Of a stretch of 64,000 nucleotides of DNA, positions 1 to 11,673 are shown one piece after another (positions within the stretch are counted from its first letter, which is position 1; every line of letters begins with the position of its first letter). The DNA is from Enterobacter hormaechei ATCC 49162. Its GTDB lineage: Bacteria > Pseudomonadota > Gammaproteobacteria > Enterobacterales > Enterobacteriaceae. The stretch spans positions 2,790,001 through 2,854,000 of the forward strand of contig NZ_MKEQ01000001.1 in assembly GCF_001875655.1 (NCBI RefSeq), given 5' to 3'. The position numbers were made by a program, and so were the translations under genes. The notes below the pieces were generated by a model that made no database searches, had not been told where the DNA came from, and saw only the letters and a list, made by a program, of their open reading frames with translations.

Positions 1-213
1 CCTGCGCGCTACGTGGCCCTCAAGCTGGGTGCCGCGTTCGGCGGCGATCTCTGCCGCCTGTGAATCGGCTGTGCGTCCTTCCAGGCCACAAATACCCGCT
101 GAATCGACCCGGGCGGCGGGAAGCAGCTGGCGCAGCAGCCGTTCCCCAATGGGGGAGCGGCAGATATTGCCGGTACAGATCACCAGGATGGCGTTAACCG
201 TTAATTTGGCCAT
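1..213 (-). CDS. etp: Low-molecular-weight protein-tyrosine phosphatase, Etp/Wzb family (partial, C-terminus outside window)
   Basis: The first 71 residues are visible, starting [21 protein letters not shown]. The phosphatase P-loop C-x5-R-S is intact as CTGNICRS at residues 13-20, with the nucleophile Cys13 and phosphate-binding Arg19. Family members dephosphorylate the capsule tyrosine kinase (Etk/Wzc) in the cytoplasm and so control polymer export. The ATG overlaps the 3' end of the upstream wza-type gene by 13 bp, which indicates translational coupling. The kinase gene would be expected next, beyond the window edge. The product family is secure; the choice between etp and wzb rests on the neighbouring gfc genes. 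Confidence 0.85.
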   Translation of the reverse strand, partial: MAKLTVNAILVICTGNICRSPIGERLLRQLLPAARVDSAGICGLEGRTADSQAAEIAAERGTQLEGHVARR

Positions 214-1334
214 GTTCTGATATATCTCCCTGTTTCAGTCAGGTCATGTACACCCGTAATGGTCGGTACAAGCTGAGAGATCACGCGGTTCCAGCGCACC
301 AGCGGCGCGGTGGTGACATAGACGATGTCGTAAGGCTCCAGCTGGAATTCGGTGCTCAGTACCATTGCGGTGGCATCCCGGGCGTTAAGCTGGTAGACGT
401 TGGCGATTTTGCCGTTCTGCTTGCCCTGCAACGGACGAATCACAAAGATCCCCGTGGCGTCGGCCATATCCTGATTCACACCCTGGGCATTACCCAGCGC
501 TTCCGCCAGCGTCATCCCGCTACGATCCATCTTCAGGGTGCTCTGTTTACCCACCTCGCCCATGACAAACACTTTCAGGTCGTCATTACGCGGAATGAAG
601 AGAATATCGCCCGGATAGAGGAGTTTGTTCTGGGTGAGATCGCCGCGCTGCATCAGCGCGTAGAGAGAAATGTGCGTGTCCTTGCCGTTGTGGGTCAGCA
701 CCACGTGGCGCCAGTCCGCCTCCGCCGTCAGGCCGCCTGCCGCATTGATCGCATCCATTATCGTCAGCGGAATATTGGTGATGGGCTGCTGGCCCGACTT
801 AGCCACTTCGCCCGTCACGTAGGCTTTTTGTGAGCGGAACGCCGCCACGCTGACATCCACCTGCGGGCTTTCAATCACCGAGTCCAGCCGGGCGGCGATC
901 TCATCGCGCACCTGGGCCAGCGTTTTGCCGACGACGTGGATTTTGCCGATATAGGGATAGAAGATCGTGCCGTCGGCGTTCACCCAATTGCCCGTATCGC
1001 TGGCGCTACGGTACTGGCCTGCGGGGGTGGTCAGCTCCGGGTGGTCCCAGACGGTAACCATCAGCACGTCGCCGACGCCGATGCGATATTGATAATTCTG
1101 GAGCTGGCGATCCAGTTCAGGATTGGCGCGGGAGTCAACTTTGCCAGGCAGCAATTGCTCGACCAGCCCCGGCGTGAGCGGATAGACGTTGACCATCTTC
1201 TCCAGATCGTAATTGCTGTCAGGCAAATCAATAATATCTTTGCCCTGGGTGCTGAGTCCCTGGCCCGGTACGATAGTACAACCGCTTAACGCCATCATAG
1301 CCAACGCAAGCACGGAAAATTTAACGTTTTTCAT
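201..1334 (-). CDS. gfcE: Outer-membrane polysaccharide export lipoprotein, Wza/GfcE family
   Basis: 377 residues, the usual length of Wza/GfcE. A signal peptide with lipobox LSGC places the lipidated Cys at residue 19. The poly-export domain follows (region with [19 protein letters not shown]) and then SLBB-type repeats ([21 protein letters not shown]). These proteins form the octameric outer-membrane channel for capsule or exopolysaccharide. The C-terminus ends RTWPN, consistent with the amphipathic membrane-spanning helix region. It lies 43 bp downstream of gfcD and overlaps the phosphatase gene. The symbol is chosen because gfcABCD-like genes precede it; 'wza' would also describe the family. 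Confidence 0.9.
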   Translation of the reverse strand: MKNVKFSVLALAMMALSGCTIVPGQGLSTQGKDIIDLPDSNYDLEKMVNVYPLTPGLVEQLLPGKVDSRANPELDRQLQNYQYRIGVGDVLMVTVWDHPELTTPAGQYRSASDTGNWVNADGTIFYPYIGKIHVVGKTLAQVRDEIAARLDSVIESPQVDVSVAAFRSQKAYVTGEVAKSGQQPITNIPLTIMDAINAAGGLTAEADWRHVVLTHNGKDTHISLYALMQRGDLTQNKLLYPGDILFIPRNDDLKVFVMGEVGKQSTLKMDRSGMTLAEALGNAQGVNQDMADATGIFVIRPLQGKQNGKIANVYQLNARDATAMVLSTEFQLEPYDIVYVTTAPLVRWNRVISQLVPTITGVHDLTETGRYIRTWPN

Positions 1335-1377
1335 TCAGGAAAATCATCTGGTTAAGTAATGCCTAATTCATCCGGTA

Positions 1378-3471
1378 CTACTGCCCTACCGGGGTTTCGC
1401 GTTCTGACGTCATGTCATAGAGCTGGTATTTACGGCCTAACATCTGGCCGCCATCACGCGTAAGAGGCGTCCACGAGACCACCGCCCGGTTGCGGTTTGG
1501 GCCGATCGTCATCAGATCAAGCGGGATCGAGATGTAGAAGCCTTTGCTAAAGCCGCCTTCGCCATAATCCTCTTTCGAGACGTTCGTCAGCGCCGCCCAG
1601 ACGCCTACCGTCACGCCGCTGTCGAATCGCTTCGCGACGTCGAGGGTGGCGCCTTTATCCTTCGCCAGGTACTGCCCGACGCTCAGCTTCATCAGCACAC
1701 TGTTGAGCTTCGCCGGGTTCCAGTAAGCGGTGATAAATCCGGTTGGCACGCTGTAATCGGTAAAGCGCATCATGTCGTCCCAGTCGCGCTGTTTGACGTA
1801 GTTCGCATCCACGCCCAGCGCCCAGTCGTTATCCAGCGGACGCCAGAGCGCCTCTGCACCCACACCGCCGTACATGGTTTCGAGGTAGCCGCCATAAATC
1901 TGGGCATAGAAGCCGTGCCCCAGCGCATCGACATAGTTGGCCTGTAAGTTGTTGATGTAGACGTCATTGCTGACGTAATCGCGAATGTGGGTTCTGACGC
2001 GCGGCAGGCTGGAATCTGCGGGGAGTAGCGAGGATTTGAACTTGTCGTAGTTGTTATAAAGGTTGGCGAACACGCCGCCGTCGAGCAGCAGACGGTCGGT
2101 CAGCCAGTAGTTGGCGCTGGCCATCACGCCCACCTGGAACATATAGAAATCTTCCGGACCGCCCAGCGACTGCGCCAGCGTCGGTTTGACGCTGTAGCTG
2201 AAGCGATCGGCGCGAATACGGTAGCCGCGCCCGAACGCTGTGGTATCCACAGGCTCGACGCGCTGCTGCTTCAGCGTCTCCTCCTGACCGAGCGGTTGCC
2301 CGATCAGCTGTTTGCGCAGGCTGGCGACATCGGTTTGCGTCGTGACCAGCGGCAGATGGTCACGCTGCTGGGTGATAGCGATCGTGTCGACCCCATCAGG
2401 CAGGTTATTGATCAGAATACGGTTGGCGCGATCCACCGCTTCGCGCGGATCGCGATAGCGATACTGTTCGCCGGTCACGTATAAGGTATTGCCGTGCTGA
2501 AGGATCTCCGGCGCATCGAAGCCTGCGTTGTACTTAAGCGCGGTGAGCTGGTTTGCCGCCGAGGTATAGTCCAGCGTCTCGCCTGTCGGTGCCGGTTGCC
2601 AGGCCGGTTTCGGGTTATCACGCAGCGCAGGGCGCAGGTCGTTGAAGTTGGTCCGCAGGGTAAAGCCAAACATCAGCGTATTGCCGCGCTCATAGCTGAG
2701 ATTGAGATCGGCCCAGTCGGCAACTCGATAGACCGCCCCCACGTTGATATGGCTCGACTGCTTAAGGGAGCCGGCAAAATCATCGGCATAATTGTTGCCG
2801 TCATACTCCAGCTTCAGGCGCAGGGGCTGCCAGGGCGTCTGATACTGTAGGCCGCCAAACAGCGACGCCGGACCACGAAACATATCGCTAAAGCTGATAT
2901 CCCCGGCATCATGCGACTCGGCGCGGGTGCAATACTTATTGTTGTCGTGGCAAAGCGGGTTGCCCACGTTATCGCTATTACCGGGATATCCCCAGGCTAT
3001 TCCAAAGGTAAAATCGACCGGTCCGGCCATTTTGCTGGCAACCAGATATTCACCGTCGAACAGGCCAGTGCCTGCAATATCACGCTTGCCGAGTGCCACC
3101 TGCGGCAGGCTGTAGTCCTCTTCCCACAGACGAACCTTAAAGTCGAACGACTTATCCTTGTAGCTTTGATCGCCGCTGAAATCCTCGTCGCCGCTGTATT
3201 TGCGTGTGCGGACGTCGGTATAACGGATCGTCCCTTCCAGCCACGGGAAGAGGACGACCGAAGAGGAGTAAAAACGGTACTGGTCGTTATCGCGGTAATT
3301 GACGCTGAATTCCCCTTCCCGGCCAAAGCGCGCGTCGGGCATTTGCATCAGGCCGGTGCCGCCAAAGTCGGACTGCGAAGGTCCAGTCGGATCGGGCCAG
3401 GTACGCAGCTCCGCGTGGCAGGCAGAAGAGATCGCCAGAGCAAGGCCGCTCAGTAAAAAAAGTTTGTTCAT
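1378..3471 (-). CDS. gfcD: GfcD/YjbH family outer-membrane exopolysaccharide protein
   Basis: 697 residues, matching the E. coli YjbH/GfcD length. There is an N-terminal signal peptide ([20 protein letters not shown]), then many alternating aromatic/polar strands typical of an outer-membrane beta barrel, and a soluble middle section around residues 290-420. Family members are needed for exopolysaccharide or group 4 capsule production and are thought to be outer-membrane porin-like lipoproteins or barrels; the exact activity is not established. The start codon overlaps the stop of gfcC by one base (TAATG), so the two are translationally coupled. I saw no frameshift. Confidence 0.88.
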   Translation of the reverse strand: MNKLFLLSGLALAISSACHAELRTWPDPTGPSQSDFGGTGLMQMPDARFGREGEFSVNYRDNDQYRFYSSSVVLFPWLEGTIRYTDVRTRKYSGDEDFSGDQSYKDKSFDFKVRLWEEDYSLPQVALGKRDIAGTGLFDGEYLVASKMAGPVDFTFGIAWGYPGNSDNVGNPLCHDNNKYCTRAESHDAGDISFSDMFRGPASLFGGLQYQTPWQPLRLKLEYDGNNYADDFAGSLKQSSHINVGAVYRVADWADLNLSYERGNTLMFGFTLRTNFNDLRPALRDNPKPAWQPAPTGETLDYTSAANQLTALKYNAGFDAPEILQHGNTLYVTGEQYRYRDPREAVDRANRILINNLPDGVDTIAITQQRDHLPLVTTQTDVASLRKQLIGQPLGQEETLKQQRVEPVDTTAFGRGYRIRADRFSYSVKPTLAQSLGGPEDFYMFQVGVMASANYWLTDRLLLDGGVFANLYNNYDKFKSSLLPADSSLPRVRTHIRDYVSNDVYINNLQANYVDALGHGFYAQIYGGYLETMYGGVGAEALWRPLDNDWALGVDANYVKQRDWDDMMRFTDYSVPTGFITAYWNPAKLNSVLMKLSVGQYLAKDKGATLDVAKRFDSGVTVGVWAALTNVSKEDYGEGGFSKGFYISIPLDLMTIGPNRNRAVVSWTPLTRDGGQMLGRKYQLYDMTSERETPVGQ

Positions 3472-4208
3472 TAGTCAGGTATCCGCCGCGTCAGGAGCGC
3501 AACGATTTGCTCATTCAGCCCGGTAAAATCATCCGGCACCGCCCGGGGATCAAACCCCACCCACAAAACAGCGCCCGGCTCTGCTTCGATATGGCGTGCG
3601 TTCCAGTACCCCACCTGCGCAACAACCGTACTGCCGTCCGGATCGATCACGGTCACGTTATTCCTGTCAGCACCGGCCAGCCGCGGCTGCCCCTGTAAGT
3701 AATCCCGAATGCTTGCGCCCGGTCGCCAGGCCCGTTTTCCCGGCGTTGCGACCGCCCCCATCAGCGTAACGGTGCGGGGTGCAGGCGAAAGCCACAGATC
3801 GTAACGGCCTTCCAGGGGACGATCGCCGTGGGCGTCGGTACGCACGGCGTCTGGATCGAGGTTGACAAACTGCCGTCCGACGATCCGCAGGGATCGGATT
3901 TGTGCAGCGACAGCGCGCACGGTCGCGGCCCGCTCGTCATTGGCGCGATTCTGCCAGGCTGTAAGCAGCGCCAGTACCTGCTGTTGCGTCTGTTGTGCGC
4001 GCCGCGTGGCGGAAGGGGTTGCGATCGCTGCCCCCTGCCACCAGACGTTGTTAAACTGCGGCTGGGTGACCAGTCGGGAGAGCGTATCGGCCTGTTCAGC
4101 AGACCACGTTTTTCCCGGCTGATGCACGGTAACCACGCTTGCACCTAAGGCGGACAGGCTGAAGAGAGATAGCCCTACGCCTGGTAACCATTTTTTGTGT
4201 CCGTTCAT
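3471..4208 (-). CDS. gfcC: GfcC/YjbG family periplasmic capsule-biogenesis protein
   Basis: 245 residues with a cleavable signal peptide (hydrophobic core [14 protein letters not shown]). The body matches the GfcC/YjbG family, which carries beta-grasp (SLBB-like) domains. The segment [18 protein letters not shown] near the middle resembles the SLBB turn of export proteins. It is periplasmic and in known operons is required for assembly of the O-antigen capsule. It overlaps gfcB by 4 bp (ATGA) and gfcD by 1 bp, so gfcBCD form one tightly coupled unit. Confidence 0.87.
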   Translation of the reverse strand: MNGHKKWLPGVGLSLFSLSALGASVVTVHQPGKTWSAEQADTLSRLVTQPQFNNVWWQGAAIATPSATRRAQQTQQQVLALLTAWQNRANDERAATVRAVAAQIRSLRIVGRQFVNLDPDAVRTDAHGDRPLEGRYDLWLSPAPRTVTLMGAVATPGKRAWRPGASIRDYLQGQPRLAGADRNNVTVIDPDGSTVVAQVGYWNARHIEAEPGAVLWVGFDPRAVPDDFTGLNEQIVALLTRRIPD

Positions 4209-4882
4209 GGGGCGGGCTTCAACATCGTCATGGCGACAGGAAATACGCCAGCGCCGAGCATCTGTTCACTCTGCCGTACCTGGCCGGTGGCGGAATCAAT
4301 CCAGAAGGTGTTATGCCAGCGACGATCGAGGCCGTCGGCCTGCACCGTCTCCTGCCAGACCTGACAACGTAGCGTGTTTCCGGCAATGGTCAGGTTTTCT
4401 GTTCCACTCAAAGAGAAGTGCGAGGTCAGGTGTGCGGAGCGATGCCGCCCCTCCTCTTGCCAGCGCACATCGCGCGACCACTGGCTGCCGTTGTGGAGCT
4501 GCGGCGTGTGGCGCAGCGGATCGTGCTCAAGGTTTGTTACCTCAAGCAGGTTATAAGGGAGCTTGAGCGTGCGGATAAGGCGACCGTTATGCGTGACGAT
4601 CATCGCATTATCCTGCGATAACCATTTACTGTTTCCCTGTTCGATATATCCGAGAACCACCAGGATCCTCGGGCCATCATCAAGACGCAGGTACATGGTT
4701 GAGTAAGGGAGCGCCTGAATCTGACCGTCCGTTACCGTCACATCCTGGCGCCCGTCCAGGCTGGCGTTAAAGGTCTCAATTATGCTCTGCTGGCTCGGCG
4801 TACATCCCTGGATCAGCAGAATCATGATGAGCAGAATAAACAGTCTCACCAGGAATCCTTTATTAAATAACATTGAAATCAA
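4205..4882 (-). CDS. gfcB: GfcB/YjbF family lipoprotein
   Basis: 225 residues. The N-terminal hydrophobic segment ends in a lipobox LIQGC, so the mature protein is a lipoprotein beginning at Cys27 (if the first ATG is used; Met4 is an alternative start). The body matches YjbF/GfcB, a family found only in exopolysaccharide/group 4 capsule operons and of unknown biochemical role. It lies 82 bp downstream of gfcA and overlaps gfcC by 4 bp. Confidence 0.87.
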   Translation of the reverse strand: MISMLFNKGFLVRLFILLIMILLIQGCTPSQQSIIETFNASLDGRQDVTVTDGQIQALPYSTMYLRLDDGPRILVVLGYIEQGNSKWLSQDNAMIVTHNGRLIRTLKLPYNLLEVTNLEHDPLRHTPQLHNGSQWSRDVRWQEEGRHRSAHLTSHFSLSGTENLTIAGNTLRCQVWQETVQADGLDRRWHNTFWIDSATGQVRQSEQMLGAGVFPVAMTMLKPAP

Positions 4883-4964
4883 TTAAATACCCGGCTTTGA
4901 TATCGCCACCGGGTCAAGTCGTTGCGCTGTTCAGCACAAGGCTGCATCGCCTTGCGCACCAGCC

Positions 4965-5261
4965 TTAGCGGGTTACTGTCGTCGTTGAAGTACCATTGCC
5001 TGAGTCATCGCCACTGTCGCTTGCCGCGACAACGGCTAACGTCGCTACACCGGCAATCGCAGCGGTGGTGACTACAGCGGTTGTTCCAATCGCGCCTGCT
5101 GCCAATCCCCCCGTGGTGCCAGCGGTGGTTCCCACCGTTGCTCCGGTTGTTGTTCCGGTCGTTGCTGCACTGGTGCTACCTGCTTCGGTGGTAGCGCCCA
5201 TAGCAGGCAGGGCAGTCGCCAGCGTGAGTGCCGTCAGCACTGTACAAAGCGTCCTTTTCAT
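4965..5261 (-). CDS. gfcA: GfcA/YjbE-like small secreted Thr/Gly/Ala-rich protein
   Basis: 98 residues with a signal peptide (MKRTLCTVLTALTLATALPAMGA) and then a low-complexity Thr/Gly/Ala/Val-rich stretch, ending DSGDDSGNGTSTTTVTR. This composition and the position as first gene of the operon match YjbE/GfcA. The role of the family is unknown. The low-complexity coding region also creates a long open frame on the opposite strand, which I regard as spurious. Confidence 0.8.
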   Translation of the reverse strand: MKRTLCTVLTALTLATALPAMGATTEAGSTSAATTGTTTGATVGTTAGTTGGLAAGAIGTTAVVTTAAIAGVATLAVVAASDSGDDSGNGTSTTTVTR

Positions 5262-5967
5262 TTTTGGTCCTCATTCAAATGAAGGAAAAGATGAGCACCT
5301 GGAAACCAGGTCCCGGTTAACGGGCATAAAGCCCGGGGCTGAATCCCGACCCGACAGGGACGGAAAATCATCCATGTAAAAGCCCTGGGCTCTGAACACC
5401 AGCGCATATAAACCGCCAGGATATATTTCGATACCCTTAATGGCTTCAATTGGAGTTCAGATAGTTAACTCCCTCACGGGGCGCAAAAAGAAAGGAAAAC
5501 GCAGATGTGATGCAAATTGCACCCCAGCGGTAACTACCTTAAAAATTTTGGATAAGATAATTCTTATAATAATTTGACGCAATGATTTCCGCCAGAATAA
5601 ATATGACCAAGTGTTAACCAGGGAAAAACGCAATACGCTATTAACAGCTCAGCTAACACAATGAAATAACAGAAAACATCATGAGTCACTTTCAGGCTGC
5701 ATCGCCAATAACACCTTCATTGCTGGCTACTGCTCTCGATTAATAGTGATTGAGATCAATTAAGCCAGTCGTCTAAAAAAAATAAAAACCAAAACAGAAC
5801 AAATTCTGAAATCAGGTTCAGGGATAATATTCTCTCAAAATATATTTACCATGAATGTTTTATTTATATTCATAATTACTGCGTATATAAACGCGTGTCA
5901 TAAAGACGCTTTTTCACGGCTGCGGAATTGTGCGCCCCTCGCCAGACTGTCCAGAAGCGCACGCAAA
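5262..5967. other. Intergenic region upstream of gfcA, downstream of ligB
   Basis: About 700 bp without a convincing gene. ligB reads towards it and gfcA away from it, both on the minus strand, so it must hold the gfc promoter and the end of the ligB transcript. It is AT-rich from about 5500 to 5900 and includes one Rcs-box-like site (5553-5566), listed separately. I found no clear intrinsic terminator with a T-run and no complete JUMPstart/ops element. Confidence 0.6.
5553..5566. promoter_or_regulatory. Candidate RcsAB box upstream of the gfc operon
   Basis: TAAGATAATTCTTA agrees with 11 of 14 positions of the RcsAB consensus TAAGAATATTCCTA and is nearly palindromic. Exopolysaccharide operons of the yjb type are known to be Rcs-controlled in E. 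coli, so the site makes sense here. It lies about 290 bp upstream of the gfcA start, which implies a long leader or a more distal promoter. Confidence 0.5.
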
Positions 5968-7785
<1,818 letters not shown>

Positions 7786-7836
7786 TCATCCACGGGAAAA
7801 AGTGTGACAAAGGCTACGTCACACAGCGGCGACGTG

Positions 7837-7842
7837 TATAAT
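7837..7842 (+). promoter_or_regulatory. Candidate -10 element of the gmk-rpoZ-spoT promoter
   Basis: A perfect TATAAT 47 bp before the gmk ATG, followed by AAGCCCG. No good -35 hexamer is seen at 16-18 bp. Just upstream is an inverted repeat GTGTGAC (7802-7808) / GTCACAC (7818-7824) that overlaps the expected -35 zone and could be a regulator site. Confidence 0.55.
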
Positions 7843-7870
7843 AAGCCCGTATGTAGGACTTCTTCGTTAA

Positions 7871-8512
<642 letters not shown>

Positions 8513-8566
8513 ACCCACTTTCAGTATCATGCCCAGTCATTTCTTCACCTGTGGAGCATTTTAAGT

Positions 8567-8842
8567 ATGGCACGCGTAACTGTTCAGGACGCTGTAGAGA
8601 AAATTGGTAACCGTTTTGACCTGGTGCTGGTCGCCGCGCGTCGCGCTCGTCAGATGCAGGTAGGCGGTAAAGATCCGCTGGTACCGGAAGAAAACGATAA
8701 AACCACCGTTATTGCACTTCGCGAAATCGAAGAAGGTCTGATCAACAATCAGATCCTCGACGTGCGTGAGCGCCAGGAGCAGCAAGAGCAGGAAGCCGCT
8801 GAATTACAAGCTGTTACCGCTATTGCTGAAGGTCGTCGTTAA
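8567..8842 (+). CDS. rpoZ: RNA polymerase omega subunit
   Basis: 91 residues, the E. coli length, starting [20 protein letters not shown]. Omega helps fold the beta' subunit and forms part of ppGpp site 1 on RNA polymerase. It lies 54 bp after gmk with ribosome site TGGAG, and 19 bp before spoT. Confidence 0.98.
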
Positions 8843-8861
8843 TTAAACCTGCGGGTCGCCC

Positions 8862-10976
8862 TTGTATCTGTTTGAAAGCCTGAATCAACTGATTCAAACC
8901 TACCTGCCTGAAGACCAGATTAAGCGTCTTCAGCAGGCGTATCTCGTTGCACGTGACGCTCACGAGGGCCAGACACGTTCAAGCGGTGAACCCTACATCA
9001 CGCACCCGGTAGCGGTGGCCTGTATTCTGGCCGAGATGAAACTCGACTACGAAACGCTGATGGCCGCCCTGCTGCATGACGTGATCGAAGATACCCCTGC
9101 CACCTACCAGGACATGGAACAGCTGTTTGGCAAAAGCGTTGCCGAGCTGGTGGAAGGGGTCTCTAAGCTTGATAAGCTGAAATTCCGCGACAAGAAAGAG
9201 GCGCAGGCCGAAAACTTTCGCAAGATGATCATGGCGATGGTGCAGGATATCCGCGTCATTCTCATCAAACTTGCTGACCGCACCCATAACATGCGCACGC
9301 TGGGCTCACTTCGCCCGGATAAGCGTCGCCGCATCGCCCGTGAAACCCTCGAAATCTACAGTCCGCTGGCGCACCGTTTAGGTATTCATCACATTAAAAC
9401 CGAGCTGGAAGAGCTGGGTTTTGAAGCGTTGTACCCAAACCGCTACCGCGTGATTAAAGAGGTGGTTAAAGCCGCTCGCGGTAACCGTAAAGAGATGATT
9501 CAAAAAATCCTCTCTGAAATCGAAGGGCGTTTGCAGGAAGCCGGTATTCCATGCCGCGTGAGCGGTCGTGAAAAGCATTTGTACTCTATCTACTGCAAAA
9601 TGGTGCTCAAAGAGCAGCGTTTTCACTCGATCATGGATATTTACGCGTTCCGCGTGATCGTCCATGACTCTGATACCTGCTACCGCGTGCTGGGGCAGAT
9701 GCACAGCCTGTACAAGCCACGTCCGGGGCGCGTCAAAGATTACATCGCCATTCCAAAAGCGAACGGATATCAATCTTTGCATACCTCCATGATTGGCCCG
9801 CACGGCGTCCCTGTTGAGGTGCAAATTCGTACCGAAGATATGGATCAGATGGCGGAGATGGGTGTCGCGGCGCACTGGGCTTATAAAGAGCACGGCGGCG
9901 AAAGCAGCACCACTGCGCAAATCCGTGCCCAGCGCTGGATGCAGAGCCTGCTGGAGCTGCAACAGAGTGCAGGTAGTTCGTTTGAATTTATCGAGAGCGT
10001 TAAATCCGATCTCTTCCCGGATGAGATTTACGTTTTCACGCCGGAAGGGCGCATTGTCGAACTGCCTGCGGGCGCGACGCCGGTCGACTTCGCTTACGCC
10101 GTGCATACCGATATCGGCCATGCCTGCGTAGGTGCCCGCGTCGACAGGCAGCCTTATCCGCTGTCTCAGCCGCTCTTTAGCGGGCAGACGGTGGAGATCA
10201 TTACCGCGCCGGGCGCACGTCCTAACGCCGCCTGGCTGAACTTTGTTGTAAGTTCAAAAGCGCGCGCAAAAATCCGCCAGTTGTTGAAAAACCTCAAGCG
10301 CGATGATTCCGTCAGCCTGGGGCGTCGTCTGCTCAATCATGCGCTGGGTGGCAGCCGCAAACTGGCCGAGATCCCGCCTGAGAACATTCAGCATGAGCTT
10401 GAGCGCATGAAGCTCGCCTCGCTGGATGACCTGCTGGCAGAGATTGGCCTCGGCAACGCCATGAGCGTGGTTGTGGCGAAGAACCTGCAACAAGGCGAAA
10501 CGACAGCCGTTCCAGCCAACACGCAAAATCATGGTCACCTGCCGATCAAAGGCGCTGACGGGGTGCTCATCACCTTCGCCAAATGCTGCCGTCCTATCCC
10601 GGGCGACCCGATTATTGCGCACGTCAGCCCGGGTAAAGGGCTGGTGATCCACCACGAATCCTGCCGTAACATCCGTGGCTACCAGAAAGAGCCTGAGAAG
10701 TTCATGGCGGTCGAGTGGGATAAAGAGACGGCGCAGGAATTTATCACTGAAATCAAGGTGGATATGTTCAACCACCAGGGTGCACTGGCGAACCTGACGG
10801 CAGCGATCAACACGGCCTCCTCCAACATTCAGAGCCTGAATACGGAAGAAAAAGATGGTCGAGTTTACAGCGCCTTTATTCGCCTGACCGCCCGTGACCG
10901 CGTGCATCTGGCCAATATTATGCGCAAGATCCGCGTGATGCCGGATGTCATTAAAGTCACCCGTAATAGAAACTAG
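8862..10976 (+). CDS. spoT: Bifunctional (p)ppGpp synthase/hydrolase SpoT
   Basis: 704 residues (E. coli 702), starting at a TTG codon as in E. coli (MYLFESLNQL). Domains in order: HD hydrolase with HDVIEDTP near residue 72; RelA/SpoT synthetase-like domain with GRVKDYIAIPKANGYQSLH near residues 290-308; TGS domain (DEIYVFTPEGRIVELPAGATPVDFAY) near 390; a Cys-containing helical section (KCCRPIPGD); and a C-terminal ACT domain. The enzyme mainly degrades ppGpp. It is four bases upstream of trmH. Confidence 0.98.
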   Translation: MYLFESLNQLIQTYLPEDQIKRLQQAYLVARDAHEGQTRSSGEPYITHPVAVACILAEMKLDYETLMAALLHDVIEDTPATYQDMEQLFGKSVAELVEGVSKLDKLKFRDKKEAQAENFRKMIMAMVQDIRVILIKLADRTHNMRTLGSLRPDKRRRIARETLEIYSPLAHRLGIHHIKTELEELGFEALYPNRYRVIKEVVKAARGNRKEMIQKILSEIEGRLQEAGIPCRVSGREKHLYSIYCKMVLKEQRFHSIMDIYAFRVIVHDSDTCYRVLGQMHSLYKPRPGRVKDYIAIPKANGYQSLHTSMIGPHGVPVEVQIRTEDMDQMAEMGVAAHWAYKEHGGESSTTAQIRAQRWMQSLLELQQSAGSSFEFIESVKSDLFPDEIYVFTPEGRIVELPAGATPVDFAYAVHTDIGHACVGARVDRQPYPLSQPLFSGQTVEIITAPGARPNAAWLNFVVSSKARAKIRQLLKNLKRDDSVSLGRRLLNHALGGSRKLAEIPPENIQHELERMKLASLDDLLAEIGLGNAMSVVVAKNLQQGETTAVPANTQNHGHLPIKGADGVLITFAKCCRPIPGDPIIAHVSPGKGLVIHHESCRNIRGYQKEPEKFMAVEWDKETAQEFITEIKVDMFNHQGALANLTAAINTASSNIQSLNTEEKDGRVYSAFIRLTARDRVHLANIMRKIRVMPDVIKVTRNRN

Positions 10977-10980
10977 CATC

Positions 10981-11670
10981 ATGAATTCAAAACGTTACGA
11001 GCGAATCTGCGAAATGCTCGCCAGGCGTCAGCCTGATCTGACGGTCTGCATGGAGCAGGTCCATAAACCTCATAACGTCTCTGCTATCGTCCGCACCGCA
11101 GATGCCGTCGGCGTGCATGAAGTCCACGCCGTCTGGCCCGGCACACGTATGCGCACCATGGCCTCCACCGCCGCAGGCAGCAACAGCTGGGTATCCGTCA
11201 AAACTCACCAGACCATTGGTGAAGCGGTCTCACACCTGAAAGGGCGTGGTATGCAGGTTCTGGCAACCCACCTCTCAGAAAAAGCCGTGGATTTCCGTGA
11301 GATCGACTATACCCGTCCGACCTGCATTTTGATGGGACAGGAGAAAACGGGGATCACCCAGGAAGCACTGGATTTAGCCGATCGGGATATCATCATCCCG
11401 ATGATCGGCATGGTCCAGTCACTGAACGTGTCGGTCGCCTCTGCGCTGATCCTGTATGAAGCGCAGCGCCAGCGTCAGAACGCCGGAATGTACGAGCGCA
11501 GCAACAGCATGCTGCCGGAAGATGAACAGCAGCGCCTGCTGTTTGAAGGTGGCTATCCGGTGCTGGCTCGCGTTGCGAAGCAGAAGAAATTGCCTTACCC
11601 CCACGTCAACGCGCAGGGCGAAATTGAAGCCGATGCCGAGTGGTGGTCCACCATGCAGTACGCAGGGTAA
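10981..11670 (+). CDS. trmH: tRNA (guanosine-18-2'-O)-methyltransferase
   Basis: 229 residues, as in E. coli. It is a SPOUT-class methyltransferase that makes Gm18 in tRNA D-loops. The knot motifs are visible: NVSAIVRTADAVG (motif 1), ILMGQEKTGI (motif 2) and MIGMVQSLNVSVASALILYE (motif 3). The ATG at 10981 follows the spoT stop by four bases; an in-frame upstream extension overlaps spoT and is not used. Confidence 0.97.
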   Translation: MNSKRYERICEMLARRQPDLTVCMEQVHKPHNVSAIVRTADAVGVHEVHAVWPGTRMRTMASTAAGSNSWVSVKTHQTIGEAVSHLKGRGMQVLATHLSEKAVDFREIDYTRPTCILMGQEKTGITQEALDLADRDIIIPMIGMVQSLNVSVASALILYEAQRQRQNAGMYERSNSMLPEDEQQRLLFEGGYPVLARVAKQKKLPYPHVNAQGEIEADAEWWSTMQYAG

Positions 11671-11673
11671 ACC

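Noticed and set aside
4996..5379. 127-codon open frame opposite gfcA
   Set aside because: It mirrors the low-complexity Thr/Gly/Ala codons of gfcA; gfcA has the signal peptide and the operon position.
5631..5665. Possible JUMPstart/ops element in front of the gfc operon
   Set aside because: Only a short AGCTGTTAA-like part fits on the minus strand; the essential GGCGGTAG ops core is missing.
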